Below, one piece after another: positions 8,957 through 18,579 of a DNA stretch of 64,000 bases. The notes beneath the pieces were generated by a model that saw nothing but the letters and a program-made list of their open reading frames with translations, was not told where the DNA came from and did no database searches. The first letter of the stretch is position 1. Each line of letters begins with the position of its first letter. Source of the stretch: Mesonia hippocampi (GTDB taxonomy: Bacteria > Bacteroidota > Bacteroidia > Flavobacteriales > Flavobacteriaceae); contig NZ_JACIFO010000002.1 in NCBI RefSeq assembly GCF_014197445.1, positions 62,001 through 126,000 of the forward strand, written 5' to 3'. The position numbers and the translations under genes are program-made.

Positions 8957-8964
8957 CAAAGATA
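8957..8964 (-). promoter_or_regulatory. Candidate -7 element of the suf operon promoter
   Basis: On the minus strand TATCTTTG matches the Bacteroidota -7 consensus TAnnTTTG, 30 bases upstream of the sufA start. No convincing TTTG -33 element lies 19-20 bases further up; a GGTTTTC stretch is the nearest. I saw no recognisable IscR- or Fur-like operator. Confidence 0.35.
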
Positions 8965-9174
8965 CCATTTAGGAGTGTGAAAACCATATTTATAAGCATT
9001 AATCTAATCGATATCTAGATAAGCTAAAGTTATAAGCCTATTTCTTAACAAAACTTAACACAAAACTAGGTTTATTAAACCACTATTCTAATACTTAAAA
9101 AAGATTATTTTTCTATTTAAGAATATCCTAACCTAAAAATATTAATTTTGCTTTTCTTAAAAATAATATTGAGT

Positions 9175-10239
9175 ATGTTTGATAATAAAGGTAGCAAAAC
9201 GAGTTTAGCAGAATTAGGAGAATTTGGACTGATAGAACACTTAACCCGTTTTGTAGAATTAAGCCAAGCTTCTACCAAAAAAGGCATTGGTGATGATGCT
9301 GCTATCTTGCAATTTAACAACGAGGAAGACGTAGTAGTATCTACCGACATGCTTGTAGAAGGCGTACATTTTGATCTTGCTTACATGCCACTAAAGCATT
9401 TAGGTTATAAAGCCGTCATGGTGAACTTATCAGACATTTATGCCATGAATGCTGAGGCTACGCAAATAACGGTTTCTATCGCCGCTTCTAACCGATTTCC
9501 TGTAGAAGCTCTAGAAGAGCTCTATACTGGAATTTTACTAGCTTGTAAAACCTACAAAGTAGATTTAGTGGGCGGAGACACCACTTCATCTACCGCTGGA
9601 TTAATTATTAGCATTACCGCCATAGGAAAAGCAAAGCCTAACGATATTTGCCAACGTAACGGAGCAAAACCTAACGATTTACTGGTTGTAACAGGCGATC
9701 TTGGCGGAGCATATATGGGATTACAGGTTTTAGAAAGAGAAAAACAGGTTTTCAAAGTAAATCCTAATGCTCAGCCCGATTTAGAACCTTACACCTATAT
9801 TATTGAAAGACAACTAAAACCTGAAGCAAGAAAAGACATCCCAACACTACTAAAATCTCTAGAGGTTACACCTACTTCGATGATAGACATTAGCGACGGG
9901 TTATCGTCAGAAATTATCCATTTATGCAAAAACGCGAAGGTTGGCGCAAACTTATTTGAAGAAAAAATTCCTTTAGACCCTACTGTAATTTCTGTTTGTG
10001 AAGAGTTTAATATAGACAGTACAACCATTGCTCTAAGCGGTGGCGAAGATTATGAGCTATTGTTTACCATCAACCAAAAAGATTACGATAAAATTAAAGG
10101 AAACCCTAACTTTAGCATCATAGGTCATATTACAGAAGAAAAAGAAGGCATGCACATTATTACGCGAGCAAATCAGAAAATTGCCTTAAAAGCTCGCGGA
10201 TGGAACTCTTTTGAAGAAGACGAACAAGAAAACAAATAA
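9175..10239 (+). CDS. thiL: Thiamine-monophosphate kinase
   Basis: The 354-residue enzyme phosphorylates thiamine monophosphate to thiamine pyrophosphate using ATP, the last step of cofactor synthesis. It has the AIR-synthase-related fold with the family's metal and substrate motifs in order: GIGDDAAIL, STDMLVEGVHFD, KAVMVNLSDIYAMNA, VGGDTTSS, MIDISDGLSSEI and SGGEDYELLFT. The frame opens at 9148, but the ATG at 9175 (MFDNKGSKTSLAELGEFGL) fits the family N-terminus, and a TAATTTTG -7-like element at 9143-9150 would overlap the longer version. It stands alone, divergent from the suf operon. No other thiamine genes are in the window. Confidence 0.95.
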   Translation: MFDNKGSKTSLAELGEFGLIEHLTRFVELSQASTKKGIGDDAAILQFNNEEDVVVSTDMLVEGVHFDLAYMPLKHLGYKAVMVNLSDIYAMNAEATQITVSIAASNRFPVEALEELYTGILLACKTYKVDLVGGDTTSSTAGLIISITAIGKAKPNDICQRNGAKPNDLLVVTGDLGGAYMGLQVLEREKQVFKVNPNAQPDLEPYTYIIERQLKPEARKDIPTLLKSLEVTPTSMIDISDGLSSEIIHLCKNAKVGANLFEEKIPLDPTVISVCEEFNIDSTTIALSGGEDYELLFTINQKDYDKIKGNPNFSIIGHITEEKEGMHIITRANQKIALKARGWNSFEEDEQENK

Positions 10240-10270
10240 GCTTCTAAAAATTATCATCCATTTCATAAAG

Positions 10271-10300
10271 AAAGCTTAGCCTAGCTAACCGCTAAGCTTT
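10271..10300. terminator. Weak hairpin between convergent genes
   Basis: Arms AAAGCTTAGC (10271-10280) and GCTAAGCTTT (10291-10300) are perfectly complementary. The hairpin lies between thiL and the convergent gene ending at 10292 and overlaps that gene's stop codon. T tails are poor on both strands, so its terminator role is uncertain. Confidence 0.35.
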
Positions 10301-10948
10301 CAACCCTTTTATTACCGAAAAAGCCTGCTCAACCAAAGCTTCTTCTACCAAAATCGTAAATTCGTTAGCCGTAGAAATAACTTCATATAAAGCTATATCT
10401 CGCCAAGCCAACTGTTTTAGCAAATGATAATATAAACCCACAGCTTTATAATTTCCTAAAGGAAGTTGTAAGCTTATTGCCGATAACTCTTGATGATGAC
10501 TCAACAACTCTTGTTTCCCAAAAAAACGATTAACAACTTCTACCGCAGCACCCGAAATCATTAAATTACTTTCTAAAATTCCACGTGTAAACGCATAAAA
10601 CAAATTCGGATTATCAGAAAAATAGCCTAACATTTTCGTATGGCTACCTAACAAAGAATTGGTGTTTTTAAAAGTAAACGAATGAATGTTAGACCGCACC
10701 GTAATATCTCCCAACTGCTTAAAATAATGTTCTCTCACCCCTTTTTCTGCAATTCCTGCTGGAAATCTATAACGTCGCAACGCCATCATAATGGCTGCCG
10801 ATTTTATTGGTTTACGTACAAAATCTGACACCTGCGGCCGCAACTCTTCTGCTAACGCACTATAATTTATAATTTTTCGCTGTAAAGCTTCTACTAAAAA
10901 AGGCTGATTCTTTAAAATCTGCTCCACTCCCTGAGTAACCGTTCTCAT
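10292..10948 (-). CDS. Conserved protein divergent from aspartate kinase, possible ACT-like end
   Basis: A 218-residue soluble protein without signal peptide. I do not recognise a named family with certainty. The N-terminal half (INYSALAEELRPQVSDFVRK, then ALRRYRF) looks helical and could be a winged-helix module. The C-terminal part (ALYEVISTANEFTILVEEAL, then AFSVIKGL) has the beta-alpha-beta pattern of ACT regulatory domains. It diverges from the monofunctional aspartate kinase gene across a 98-base gap, and that enzyme also ends in ACT domains. A regulatory link with amino-acid synthesis is plausible but inferred from position and pattern only. Confidence 0.6.
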   Translation of the reverse strand: MRTVTQGVEQILKNQPFLVEALQRKIINYSALAEELRPQVSDFVRKPIKSAAIMMALRRYRFPAGIAEKGVREHYFKQLGDITVRSNIHSFTFKNTNSLLGSHTKMLGYFSDNPNLFYAFTRGILESNLMISGAAVEVVNRFFGKQELLSHHQELSAISLQLPLGNYKAVGLYYHLLKQLAWRDIALYEVISTANEFTILVEEALVEQAFSVIKGLKA

Positions 10949-11046
10949 TTGTTATATATTTAACACATTGCATAAAAATAGTAAAAAATATTGAGTTTTT
11001 ATGTTTCTACAGAAGCACAAATTACTTTCGCCCAAAAATATACAGT

Positions 11047-12369
11047 ATGAAGGTTTTAAAGTTTGGAGGCACCTCGGTAGGTACGCCAGAAAACATACAG
11101 CACATCTATGAAATAGTTAATAACAACACCCCTAAAATTGTTGTTTTATCTGCCATGAGCGGAAGCACCAACAGCTTAGTTAAATTAAGCCAAGCTATTT
11201 TAGAGCAACAACCGCAAGAGGCACAAAAAATTGCAAAAGCTCTGTTTTTAAAACAGCTTCAAATTACCGCTGCACTCCTTACCGACAAAAAAAGAATAGA
11301 AAACCTAAATAAGTTTTCAGAAACCTTATATAAAGAATTGCTTTTTTACATAGAAAGTATAAATGATAATCGGTTTAAAATTTTAGCTCAAGGCGAACGT
11401 TTTTCCACCTATCTTGTTCATCAGTTTTTAGAAGAAAAAGGCATAAAAACCGCTCTTATTTCTGCGTTAGATTTTATGCGCATCGATAAAAACAATGAAC
11501 CCGATATGTTTTACATCAGGCAAAACCTAAGGCGTTTACTTTCTGAAAGTCCACAAAAAACAGTTTACATCACACAGGGGTTTATTTGCAGAAATCACCA
11601 AGGAGGTGTTGCCAATTTAGACCGCGGCGGAAGCGACTATTCTGCCACGCTTATCGGAGCTGCACTTTATGCAGAAGAAGTACAAATTTGGACCGATATA
11701 GACGGATTTCATAACAACGACCCAAGGTATATTAACAACACCTATCCGTTAGCCAACCTGTCGTATAACGAAGCGGCAGAACTGGCGTATTTTGGTGCAA
11801 AAATTTTACATCCACAAACCATTTTACCTGTAAAAGACTTAAAAATTCCTGTACGATTAAAAAACACGCAAGATGCACAAGCTAACGGCACATTAATAAC
11901 ACACGAAACTACAACTAACGGAATTAAAGCAATTGCCGCAAAAGATGGCATTACCGCTATCAAAATAAAATCTGAACGCATGCTATTGGCTTATGGGTTC
12001 TTAAAAAAAGTGTTTGAAATTTTCGAGAAATACCAAACCGCTATCGATATGATAACCACTTCGGAAATTGCAATTTCACTAACCATAGACAACCCGATAC
12101 ATCTAGCAGAAATTACAAAAGAGTTGCAAAAATTTGCTAGCGTAGAAATTGAACAAGAAAAAAGTATTATTTGCTTGGTTGGAAATGAAATTATTCACCA
12201 CCCAGACACCCCACAACTATTTAAAATTTTAAACGATGTTAATATACGTATGATTGCTTATGGCGGAAGCAATAACAATATTTCTTTACTGGTAAACACT
12301 CAAGACAAAATAAGCACTTTAAACCTGCTTAACAACTATGTATTTAGGCTAGAAGAGCGTTTGGTTTAG
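11047..12369 (+). CDS. lysC: Monofunctional aspartate kinase
   Basis: The 440-residue cytoplasmic enzyme phosphorylates aspartate, the committed step to lysine, threonine, methionine and diaminopimelate. The amino-acid-kinase domain starts with KFGGTSVGTPENI and contains GFICRNHQGGVANLDRGGSD, WTDIDGFHNNDPRYI and EAAELAYFGAKILHP. From about residue 300 it carries ACT domains (AIKIKSERMLLAYGFLKKVF; SIICLVGNEI), expected to bind an allosteric amino acid. There is no homoserine dehydrogenase fusion. The gene symbol denotes the family; which pathway product inhibits it cannot be read from sequence. Confidence 0.92.
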   Translation: MKVLKFGGTSVGTPENIQHIYEIVNNNTPKIVVLSAMSGSTNSLVKLSQAILEQQPQEAQKIAKALFLKQLQITAALLTDKKRIENLNKFSETLYKELLFYIESINDNRFKILAQGERFSTYLVHQFLEEKGIKTALISALDFMRIDKNNEPDMFYIRQNLRRLLSESPQKTVYITQGFICRNHQGGVANLDRGGSDYSATLIGAALYAEEVQIWTDIDGFHNNDPRYINNTYPLANLSYNEAAELAYFGAKILHPQTILPVKDLKIPVRLKNTQDAQANGTLITHETTTNGIKAIAAKDGITAIKIKSERMLLAYGFLKKVFEIFEKYQTAIDMITTSEIAISLTIDNPIHLAEITKELQKFASVEIEQEKSIICLVGNEIIHHPDTPQLFKILNDVNIRMIAYGGSNNNISLLVNTQDKISTLNLLNNYVFRLEERLV

Positions 12370-12377
12370 CTTCTAGC

Positions 12378-12417
12378 AACTCCCCTTTTGTTTACTTCAG
12401 CAATATGGGGAGTTTTA
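12378..12417 (+). terminator. Terminator after aspartate kinase
   Basis: Arms AACTCCCC (12378-12385) and GGGGAGTT (12407-12414) with a T-rich end lie immediately after the stop at 12369. The loop is long (21 bases). The opposite-strand hydrolase ends inside the tail. Confidence 0.65.
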
Positions 12418-13200
12418 CTTGTTTAAAATAAATTGAACTTTAGCTAAAAGGGCTTCTTGAGCCTCTAAATAAGACATGTGCCCACCTTCAAAAAGCACCA
12501 ACGGAACTCCTGTTTCTTCCGCCAATTGTTCTTGTGAGCTTCGCAAAATCAACGGATCCTCTTCTCCACCTAACAAATACGTTTTCTTGGCAAAATCCGC
12601 TAAAACATCCACTCTATTTTCACGCTCTTTCAAGCCTCTTAATGATGCCACAACAGCTTCTACCGAAAGTTTTTTAGCTTCCAAAACCATTGCTTCTATC
12701 TGCTGCGAAAATTTATTTTTATTAACTTCTGAAAATAGGTTTTTAATTGCCATACTTACAAAAGCCTCTTTATTTTGTTTTACCAACCTTATGGCTCGCT
12801 CTCTAACTTTTTTACGCGCTTCACTATCGGTATAAGCAGTAGAGTTTAACAATAAAAGCCTATGTACTTTTTCAGGAAATAATTCTGCAAAAGCCAAAGC
12901 CACATATCCACCCATAGAATGCCCTAAAAAAGCTGCTTCTGTTACATTTAATTTTTCCAACACCGCATTTACCGCTTTCGCCATTTCTGACATTTTATGC
13001 TGATCGCCCTGTTGTAGTGTTTTTCCGTGTCCAAACAAGTCTATGTTTATACATAAAAAATTTTTATTTAACGTAGCAACTGTAGGATTCCAAATTTGAG
13101 AATTTTCTAAAAACCCGTGCAACAAGACAACCGCCTTACCTGCTCCAGAAATTTCAAAATGTACTGGTCTATTATTATAGCTTACTTCCATAATTTTCAT
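12415..13200 (-). CDS. Alpha/beta-fold hydrolase
   Basis: The 261-residue protein has the canonical hydrolase layout: oxyanion-hole motif LLHGFLEN, nucleophile elbow LGHSMGGYVALAF (Ser about residue 95), acid in GGEEDPLI and the catalytic His in EGGHMSYLE. No signal peptide is present, so it is cytoplasmic. Substrate is unknown; the family includes esterases, MenH-like lyases and C-C hydrolases. An upstream in-frame ATG at 13215 lies inside the terminator hairpin of the preceding gene, so I prefer the ATG at 13200 (MKIMEVSYNN); 13191 is also possible. Confidence 0.85.
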   Translation of the reverse strand: MKIMEVSYNNRPVHFEISGAGKAVVLLHGFLENSQIWNPTVATLNKNFLCINIDLFGHGKTLQQGDQHKMSEMAKAVNAVLEKLNVTEAAFLGHSMGGYVALAFAELFPEKVHRLLLLNSTAYTDSEARKKVRERAIRLVKQNKEAFVSMAIKNLFSEVNKNKFSQQIEAMVLEAKKLSVEAVVASLRGLKERENRVDVLADFAKKTYLLGGEEDPLILRSSQEQLAEETGVPLVLFEGGHMSYLEAQEALLAKVQFILNK

Positions 13201-13202
13201 TA

Positions 13203-13235
13203 AAAAATGCCGCAATAAAGCAAAGCGGCATTTTT
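13203..13235 (-). terminator. Terminator of the aminopeptidase P gene
   Basis: Perfect arms AAAAATGCCGC and GCGGCATTTTT flank an 11-base loop, with T-rich sequence on the minus strand after the hairpin. It lies 20 bases past the stop of the gene ending at 13256, and almost touches the next gene's start. Confidence 0.8.
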
Positions 13236-13255
13236 ATTTTATTTTTAGTATTTTA

Positions 13256-14548
13256 CTAAGCGTTCATCAAATCTTCAATTTCATCAGCTAAAATCGGGAT
13301 ATTTCTCATCAAATTAAAAGGCTCCCCTTTTTCTTGCACAACCACATCGTCCTCTAGGCGTATCCCAAAACCTTCTTCTGGAATATACACACCAGGCTCT
13401 ACGGTAAACACCATATTGGCTTGCATTGGCTCGTGCAACAATCCGTAATCGTGCGTATCTAAGCCCATGTGATGCGATGTTCCGTGCATAAAATATTTTT
13501 TATATGCCGGCCAATCTGGGTTTTCATTTTGCACGTCTGCTTTATCTAGTAAGCCCAAATCTAAAAATGCAGCAGTAGCCAACTTACCTACTTCTTTATG
13601 ATATTCTGCCCATAAAGTTCCTGGCACAAGCATTTTAGTAGCCTCATCTTTTATAGATAGAATTTTGTTATAAACTTCTTTTTGACGTTTTGTAAATCTC
13701 CCTGAAACAGGAATGGTACGCGACATATCGCTTGCATAATTAGCATATTCTGCTCCTATATCTAATAGAATAAGTTCTCCTTCTTTACACTGCGCTTTGT
13801 TTTCTATATAATGCAATACATTGGCATTTTGCCCCGAAGCAACAATAGGCGTATATGCAAAGCCTCTAGAGCGATTTCTTAAGAATTCATGCATAAACTC
13901 AGCCTCAATCTCAAACTCCCAAACCCCTGGTTTTACAAAACCAAGTACACGTTTAAATCCTTTTTCTGTAATGGCACACGCCTGTTGAATAGTTTCTATC
14001 TCTAAAGAATCTTTTACAGAGCGTAAACGTTGTAAAATAGGGTTACTTTTTGCAACTGCATGAGCAGGGTAAGATTCTTTTAGCCATTTATTAAAACGAG
14101 CCTCTCTAGTTTCGGTTTCTACATTGGCACGGTAATGCTCGTTAGTATTCACATATACCATTTCGGCTTGCGCCATAAGTTCGTAGAATATTTTCTGAAA
14201 ATCATCCAACCAATATACCGTTTTTACTCCCGATACCTCAAATGCTTTCTCTTTGGTAAGTTTTTCGCCTTCCCAAACGGCAATATGCTCGTTAGTTTCT
14301 CTAAGGAAAAGAATTTCACGATGTTCAGGTTTAACAGCATCTGGAAAAAGCACCAAAATACTTTCTTCTTGATCTACTCCGCTTAAATAATAAAGATTGC
14401 GATCTTGCTGAAAAGGGATTGTACTATCTGCCCCAATAGGATAAACATCATTAGAATTAAAAACCGCTAAGCTATTCGGTTTCATCTCCTTTATGAAATT
14501 TTTTCTATTCTTTACAAATAAACTTTTATCGATAGGTGTATATCTCAT
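13256..14548 (-). CDS. pepP: Xaa-Pro aminopeptidase (aminopeptidase P, M24B)
   Basis: The 430-residue enzyme has the creatinase-like N-terminal domain followed by the pita-bread catalytic domain. All five metal ligands can be placed: the two Asp in LLDIGAEYANYASDMSRT, the His in MHGTSHHMGLDTHD, the Glu in FTVEPGVYI and the Glu in RLEDDVVV. It removes N-terminal residues preceding proline in the cytoplasm with two metal ions, normally Mn. Length fits the AMP family. It is a single-gene unit with its own terminator. Confidence 0.93.
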   Translation of the reverse strand: MRYTPIDKSLFVKNRKNFIKEMKPNSLAVFNSNDVYPIGADSTIPFQQDRNLYYLSGVDQEESILVLFPDAVKPEHREILFLRETNEHIAVWEGEKLTKEKAFEVSGVKTVYWLDDFQKIFYELMAQAEMVYVNTNEHYRANVETETREARFNKWLKESYPAHAVAKSNPILQRLRSVKDSLEIETIQQACAITEKGFKRVLGFVKPGVWEFEIEAEFMHEFLRNRSRGFAYTPIVASGQNANVLHYIENKAQCKEGELILLDIGAEYANYASDMSRTIPVSGRFTKRQKEVYNKILSIKDEATKMLVPGTLWAEYHKEVGKLATAAFLDLGLLDKADVQNENPDWPAYKKYFMHGTSHHMGLDTHDYGLLHEPMQANMVFTVEPGVYIPEEGFGIRLEDDVVVQEKGEPFNLMRNIPILADEIEDLMNA

Positions 14549-14749
14549 AATAACTTTTGATTTTCCTCAAAGGTACAAATTCGATTCAAGACAGAAATAA
14601 GCACCTCCGTTAATTTTATTTAACATTTAGTAGCCTTTGTATTTTCAATACTCATCACTGCTATTTAACAAGATTCACATTAAGATTTAACAAATTTTAA
14701 GATTTAATCTTTATACCAATTCTAAATAAGAATAATGCTAAGCTTAAAG

Positions 14750-14780
14750 TTTGTTAAAACCAATATGAAGCGTATTTTTG
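14750..14780 (+). promoter_or_regulatory. Promoter of the sdhCAB operon
   Basis: TTTG at 14750-14753 and TATTTTTG at 14773-14780, separated by 19 bases, match the Bacteroidota -33 TTTG / -7 TAnnTTTG consensus exactly. The sdhC ATG follows 30 bases later. Confidence 0.7.
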
Positions 14781-14810
14781 TAAAACATTTCAAAAAAAAT
14801 TTCAGAACCA

Positions 14811-15470
14811 ATGGGTGGATTTATACAATCATCGACCATGAGGAAGTTTGCCATGGCACTATCTGGCCTTTTCCTTGTTTTTTTCTTATTACAACATTTT
14901 ATCATTAACCTAACCTCTGTAACAAGCCCTGACACTTTCAACGAGTTGTCGCACTTTATGGGAACAAACCCTTTAGTACAGGTGCTTTTACAACCTGTTT
15001 TAATTTTCGGAGTGATTTTTCACTTTGCAATGGGCTTTATTTTAGAGGCCAAAAACAAAAAAGCACGTAATGTAAATTATGTAAAGTACAATGGCGGAGC
15101 TAATGCTTCTTGGATGTCTAGAAACATGATTTATTCTGGAATTGTAATTCTTGCTTTTTTAGGATTGCATTTTTATGATTTTTGGGTTCCAGAAATGGTA
15201 CACAAATACATCCAATCACATCCAGAAGATGCTACAAGATATTATGCAGAAACAATAGCAAAATTTGAAAGCCCTGTAAGAACAGGTATATATGTAGTAG
15301 CATTTATTTTCTTAATGCTTCACCTATTACACGGTTTTTCTTCATCATTCCAATCTATAGGATGGAATAACAAATATTCAAAAGCTTTAAAAGGCTTCAC
15401 GCAAGCCTATGCCATTATAATTCCTTTAGGATTTATTTTCATAGCTGTTTATCACTATCTTAATCATTAG
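14811..15470 (+). CDS. sdhC: Succinate dehydrogenase cytochrome b subunit
   Basis: The 219-residue membrane anchor of complex II has five hydrophobic segments, starting at residues 10-30 ([20 protein letters not shown]) and ending at about 195-217. Histidines expected to ligand heme b lie in the membrane segments ([25 protein letters not shown]). A single large anchor subunit, rather than separate SdhC and SdhD, is the two-heme b558-type form usual in Bacteroidota. It passes electrons from succinate to menaquinone. It opens the sdhCAB operon, with a consensus promoter upstream and sdhA 14 bases downstream. Confidence 0.93.
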   Translation: MGGFIQSSTMRKFAMALSGLFLVFFLLQHFIINLTSVTSPDTFNELSHFMGTNPLVQVLLQPVLIFGVIFHFAMGFILEAKNKKARNVNYVKYNGGANASWMSRNMIYSGIVILAFLGLHFYDFWVPEMVHKYIQSHPEDATRYYAETIAKFESPVRTGIYVVAFIFLMLHLLHGFSSSFQSIGWNNKYSKALKGFTQAYAIIIPLGFIFIAVYHYLNH

Positions 15471-15484
15471 TAATACGTAGATTT

Positions 15485-17488
15485 ATGTCAGTTTTAGATT
15501 CAAAAATACCAGTAGGACCACTTGCAGACAAGTGGACAAAACACAAAAATGATATCAACCTGGTTAACCCTGCAAACAAGCGTAATATCGATATTATTAT
15601 AGTGGGAACAGGATTAGCAGGTGGTAGTGCTGCTGCTACCCTAGCAGAACTTGGTTATAATGTAAAAACATTTTGCTACCAAGATTCACCTCGTAGAGCA
15701 CACTCTATTGCTGCCCAAGGAGGTATAAATGCCGCAAAAAATTATCAAGGAGACGGAGATTCTAACTACCGTCTTTTCTACGATACAGTTAAAGGAGGGG
15801 ATTATCGTTCGCGCGAAGCAAACGTGTACCGCTTAGCTGAAGTATCTGGAAATATTATAGACCAATGTGTTGCACAAGGTGTTCCTTTTGCCCGTGAATA
15901 TGGTGGATATTTAGATAACCGCTCTTTTGGAGGAGTTCTTGTATCACGTACTTTTTATGCAAAAGGTCAAACAGGTCAACAATTGTTACTAGGAGCATAC
16001 TCTGCCATGAACCGCCAAATAAACCGTGGTAAAATCCAATCTTTTAACCGTCATGAAATGATGGATTTAGTATTGGTTGATGGTAAAGCTCGTGGAATTA
16101 TTGCAAGAAACATGGTAACAGGAGAAATTGAACGCCATTCGGCACACGCTGTCGTAGTAGCCTCTGGAGGTTACGGAAACGTTTTTTTCCTGTCTACCAA
16201 TGCAATGGGGAGTAACGTAACAGCTGCTTGGCGTACACACCGCCGTGGTGCTTACTTTGCAAACCCATGTTATACACAAATTCACCCAACTTGTATTCCT
16301 GTATCGGGAGATCATCAGTCTAAATTAACCTTGATGTCTGAGTCGCTTCGTAATGATGGAAGAATTTGGGTACCTAAGAAAAAAGAAGACGCTATCGCTA
16401 TTAGAGAAGGACGTCTTAAACCTACCGATTTAAAAGAGGAAGACAGAGATTATTACTTAGAAAGAAGGTACCCAGCCTTTGGTAACCTTGTACCTCGTGA
16501 CGTAGCCTCTAGAGCCGCAAAAGAACGTTGCGATGCTGGCTTTGGAGTAAACAAAACAGGAGAAGCTGTATTTCTAGATTTCTCTAGCGCTATCCAACGT
16601 TACGGTAAAGAAAAAGCATTTACACAAGGGCATAAAAACCCTAGTAAAGAAGAAATTACAAAATTAGGAAAAGGAGTTGTTGAAGCTAAGTATGGAAACC
16701 TATTCCAGATGTACGAAAAAATTGTAGATCAAAATCCATACAAAACTCCGATGATGATTTACCCTGCGGTACACTATACCATGGGCGGACTTTGGGTAGA
16801 TTACAACTTACAAACCACCATTCCAGGATGCTACGCCGCAGGAGAAGCTAATTTTTCTGATCACGGTGCTAACCGCCTTGGGGCTTCTGCCTTAATGCAA
16901 GGGCTTGCCGATGGTTACTTTGTACTTCCTTATACAATTGGCGATTATCTTTCTGATGATATTAGAACAGGAAAAATATCGACAGATTTACCTGAATTTG
17001 AAAAAACAGAAAAAGATGTACGTGACAGAATTCATAAATTAATGAATGCTGGAGGTAAACACTCTGTAGACCACTACCACAAAAAACTTGGTAAAATTAT
17101 GTGGAACAAGTGTGGTATGGCCAGAAATGCTAAAGGGCTTGAAGAAGCACTAACGGAAATTAGAGAATTACGTGAAGATTTCTGGAAAAATGTAAAAGTA
17201 ACAGGAAAAGAAAACGCTAAAAACGCTGAGCTTGAAAAAGCAGGACGTGTAGCCGATTTCCTTGAATTAGGAGAACTTTTTGCAAAAGATGCCCTACACA
17301 GAAACGAATCTTGTGGAGGTCACTTTAGAGAAGAATACCAAACCGAAGAAGGAGAAGCTTTAAGAGATGATGAAAACTTTAAGTATGTTGCTGCATGGGA
17401 ATATGCAGGAGACCCTAAAGAAGCTAAACTTCATAAGGAAGAACTTGATTTTAAAAATATCGAATTAAAAACCAGAAGTTATAAATAG
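15485..17488 (+). CDS. sdhA: Succinate dehydrogenase flavoprotein subunit
   Basis: The 667-residue catalytic subunit carries the FAD-binding motif [20 protein letters not shown] near residue 38, the covalent-flavin histidine region [14 protein letters not shown], and substrate-site motifs [20 protein letters not shown] and [14 protein letters not shown]. It oxidises succinate to fumarate on the cytoplasmic side. Its length is that of the Bacteroidota and epsilon-type enzymes, longer than the E. coli protein. It is flanked by sdhC and sdhB in the usual order. Fumarate reduction by the same complex cannot be excluded. Confidence 0.96.
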   Translation: MSVLDSKIPVGPLADKWTKHKNDINLVNPANKRNIDIIIVGTGLAGGSAAATLAELGYNVKTFCYQDSPRRAHSIAAQGGINAAKNYQGDGDSNYRLFYDTVKGGDYRSREANVYRLAEVSGNIIDQCVAQGVPFAREYGGYLDNRSFGGVLVSRTFYAKGQTGQQLLLGAYSAMNRQINRGKIQSFNRHEMMDLVLVDGKARGIIARNMVTGEIERHSAHAVVVASGGYGNVFFLSTNAMGSNVTAAWRTHRRGAYFANPCYTQIHPTCIPVSGDHQSKLTLMSESLRNDGRIWVPKKKEDAIAIREGRLKPTDLKEEDRDYYLERRYPAFGNLVPRDVASRAAKERCDAGFGVNKTGEAVFLDFSSAIQRYGKEKAFTQGHKNPSKEEITKLGKGVVEAKYGNLFQMYEKIVDQNPYKTPMMIYPAVHYTMGGLWVDYNLQTTIPGCYAAGEANFSDHGANRLGASALMQGLADGYFVLPYTIGDYLSDDIRTGKISTDLPEFEKTEKDVRDRIHKLMNAGGKHSVDHYHKKLGKIMWNKCGMARNAKGLEEALTEIRELREDFWKNVKVTGKENAKNAELEKAGRVADFLELGELFAKDALHRNESCGGHFREEYQTEEGEALRDDENFKYVAAWEYAGDPKEAKLHKEELDFKNIELKTRSYK

Positions 17489-17562
17489 ACGTCAGTATTG
17501 CAACTGAGGAGTTAGATATTAGCTTACTCACCACTCAATACTCAATACAAAACCTAAACAAT

Positions 17563-18309
17563 ATGAAACTTACATTAAAAATATGGCGTCAAGAAAATGC
17601 TAACGCAAAAGGAAAAATGGAAACTTATCCCATCGAAGGAATCGAAGGCGATATGTCTTTCCTTGAAATGTTAGACGTTTTAAATGAAGAGTTAGTAGCC
17701 AAAGGAGAAGAGCCTGTAGAATTCGATCACGACTGCCGTGAAGGAATTTGCGGAACATGCTCATTACAAATTAATGGAGAACCACACGGACCAGATAAGC
17801 TGATAACTACTTGCCAGTTACACATGCGTACGTTTAACGATGGTGACACTATTGTAATAGAGCCCTTTAGAGCTACTGCATTTCCTGTAATAAAAGATTT
17901 AATTGTAGATCGCTCTGCACTTGACCGCATACAACAAGCAGGAGGATATGTTTCTGTAAACACTTCAGGTAACACCATTGATGCCAATAGCATTCCTGTA
18001 AATAAACATGATGCCGATGATTCTTTCAACGCAGCTACTTGTATAGGATGTGGAGCTTGTGTTGCGGCTTGTAAAAACGCCAGTGCAATGCTTTTCACCT
18101 CGGCAAAAGTATCTCAATATGCATTACTACCGCAAGGTAAAGTAGAAGCCACAGAACGTGTATTAAATATGGTTAGACAAATGGATGAAGAAGGATTTGG
18201 AAACTGTAGTAATACTGGAGCTTGTGAAATTGAATGTCCTAAAGGAATTTCATTAGAGAATATCGCTAGACTTAACCGCGAATACTTATCTGCATCAACA
18301 AAAAGCTAG
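17563..18309 (+). CDS. sdhB: Succinate dehydrogenase iron-sulfur subunit
   Basis: The 248-residue protein carries three clusters. The plant-type [2Fe-2S] ligands are in [15 protein letters not shown] and TTCQLH, and the two C-terminal cluster motifs are [15 protein letters not shown] and [15 protein letters not shown]. It relays electrons from the SdhA flavin to the SdhC quinone site. It lies 74 bases downstream of sdhA and ends the operon at a strong terminator. The SUF locus in this window is the likely source of its clusters. Confidence 0.96.
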   Translation: MKLTLKIWRQENANAKGKMETYPIEGIEGDMSFLEMLDVLNEELVAKGEEPVEFDHDCREGICGTCSLQINGEPHGPDKLITTCQLHMRTFNDGDTIVIEPFRATAFPVIKDLIVDRSALDRIQQAGGYVSVNTSGNTIDANSIPVNKHDADDSFNAATCIGCGACVAACKNASAMLFTSAKVSQYALLPQGKVEATERVLNMVRQMDEEGFGNCSNTGACEIECPKGISLENIARLNREYLSASTKS

Positions 18310-18337
18310 CTTAGTAGTAAATAAGTTCATTTTTTAG

Positions 18338-18373
18338 AAACCGCCTTGGAAATTTCCAAGGCGGTTTTTTTTA
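18338..18373 (+). terminator. Terminator of the sdhCAB operon
   Basis: A perfect palindrome (arms AAACCGCCTTGGAAA and TTTCCAAGGCGGTTT) ends in eight T directly after sdhB. The arms meet with no spacer, so the real loop must take the central A/T pairs. Confidence 0.9.
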
Positions 18374-18579
18374 TTATAAAATATCTTGATAACTATAGAA
18401 AACATCCCTAACACTAACAATATTTTTCCTATAAACATAAATATTTGAAAATTTCTTACTTAAATTATATCTTTCTACAAAGAAGAGCTTAAATAGTTAT
18501 TTAGATTGATTCTAAAAAATATTTGTAAATTGCTCCGCATATTCACTATTAACAAACGCTTAGTAAGCTTTAATTAAAA

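Noticed and set aside
18397-18408. CCCTAACAC, reverse complement of GTGTTAGGG seen near 50484 and 58436
   Set aside because: A nine-base match is too short to support a repeat family on its own, and flanks do not align.
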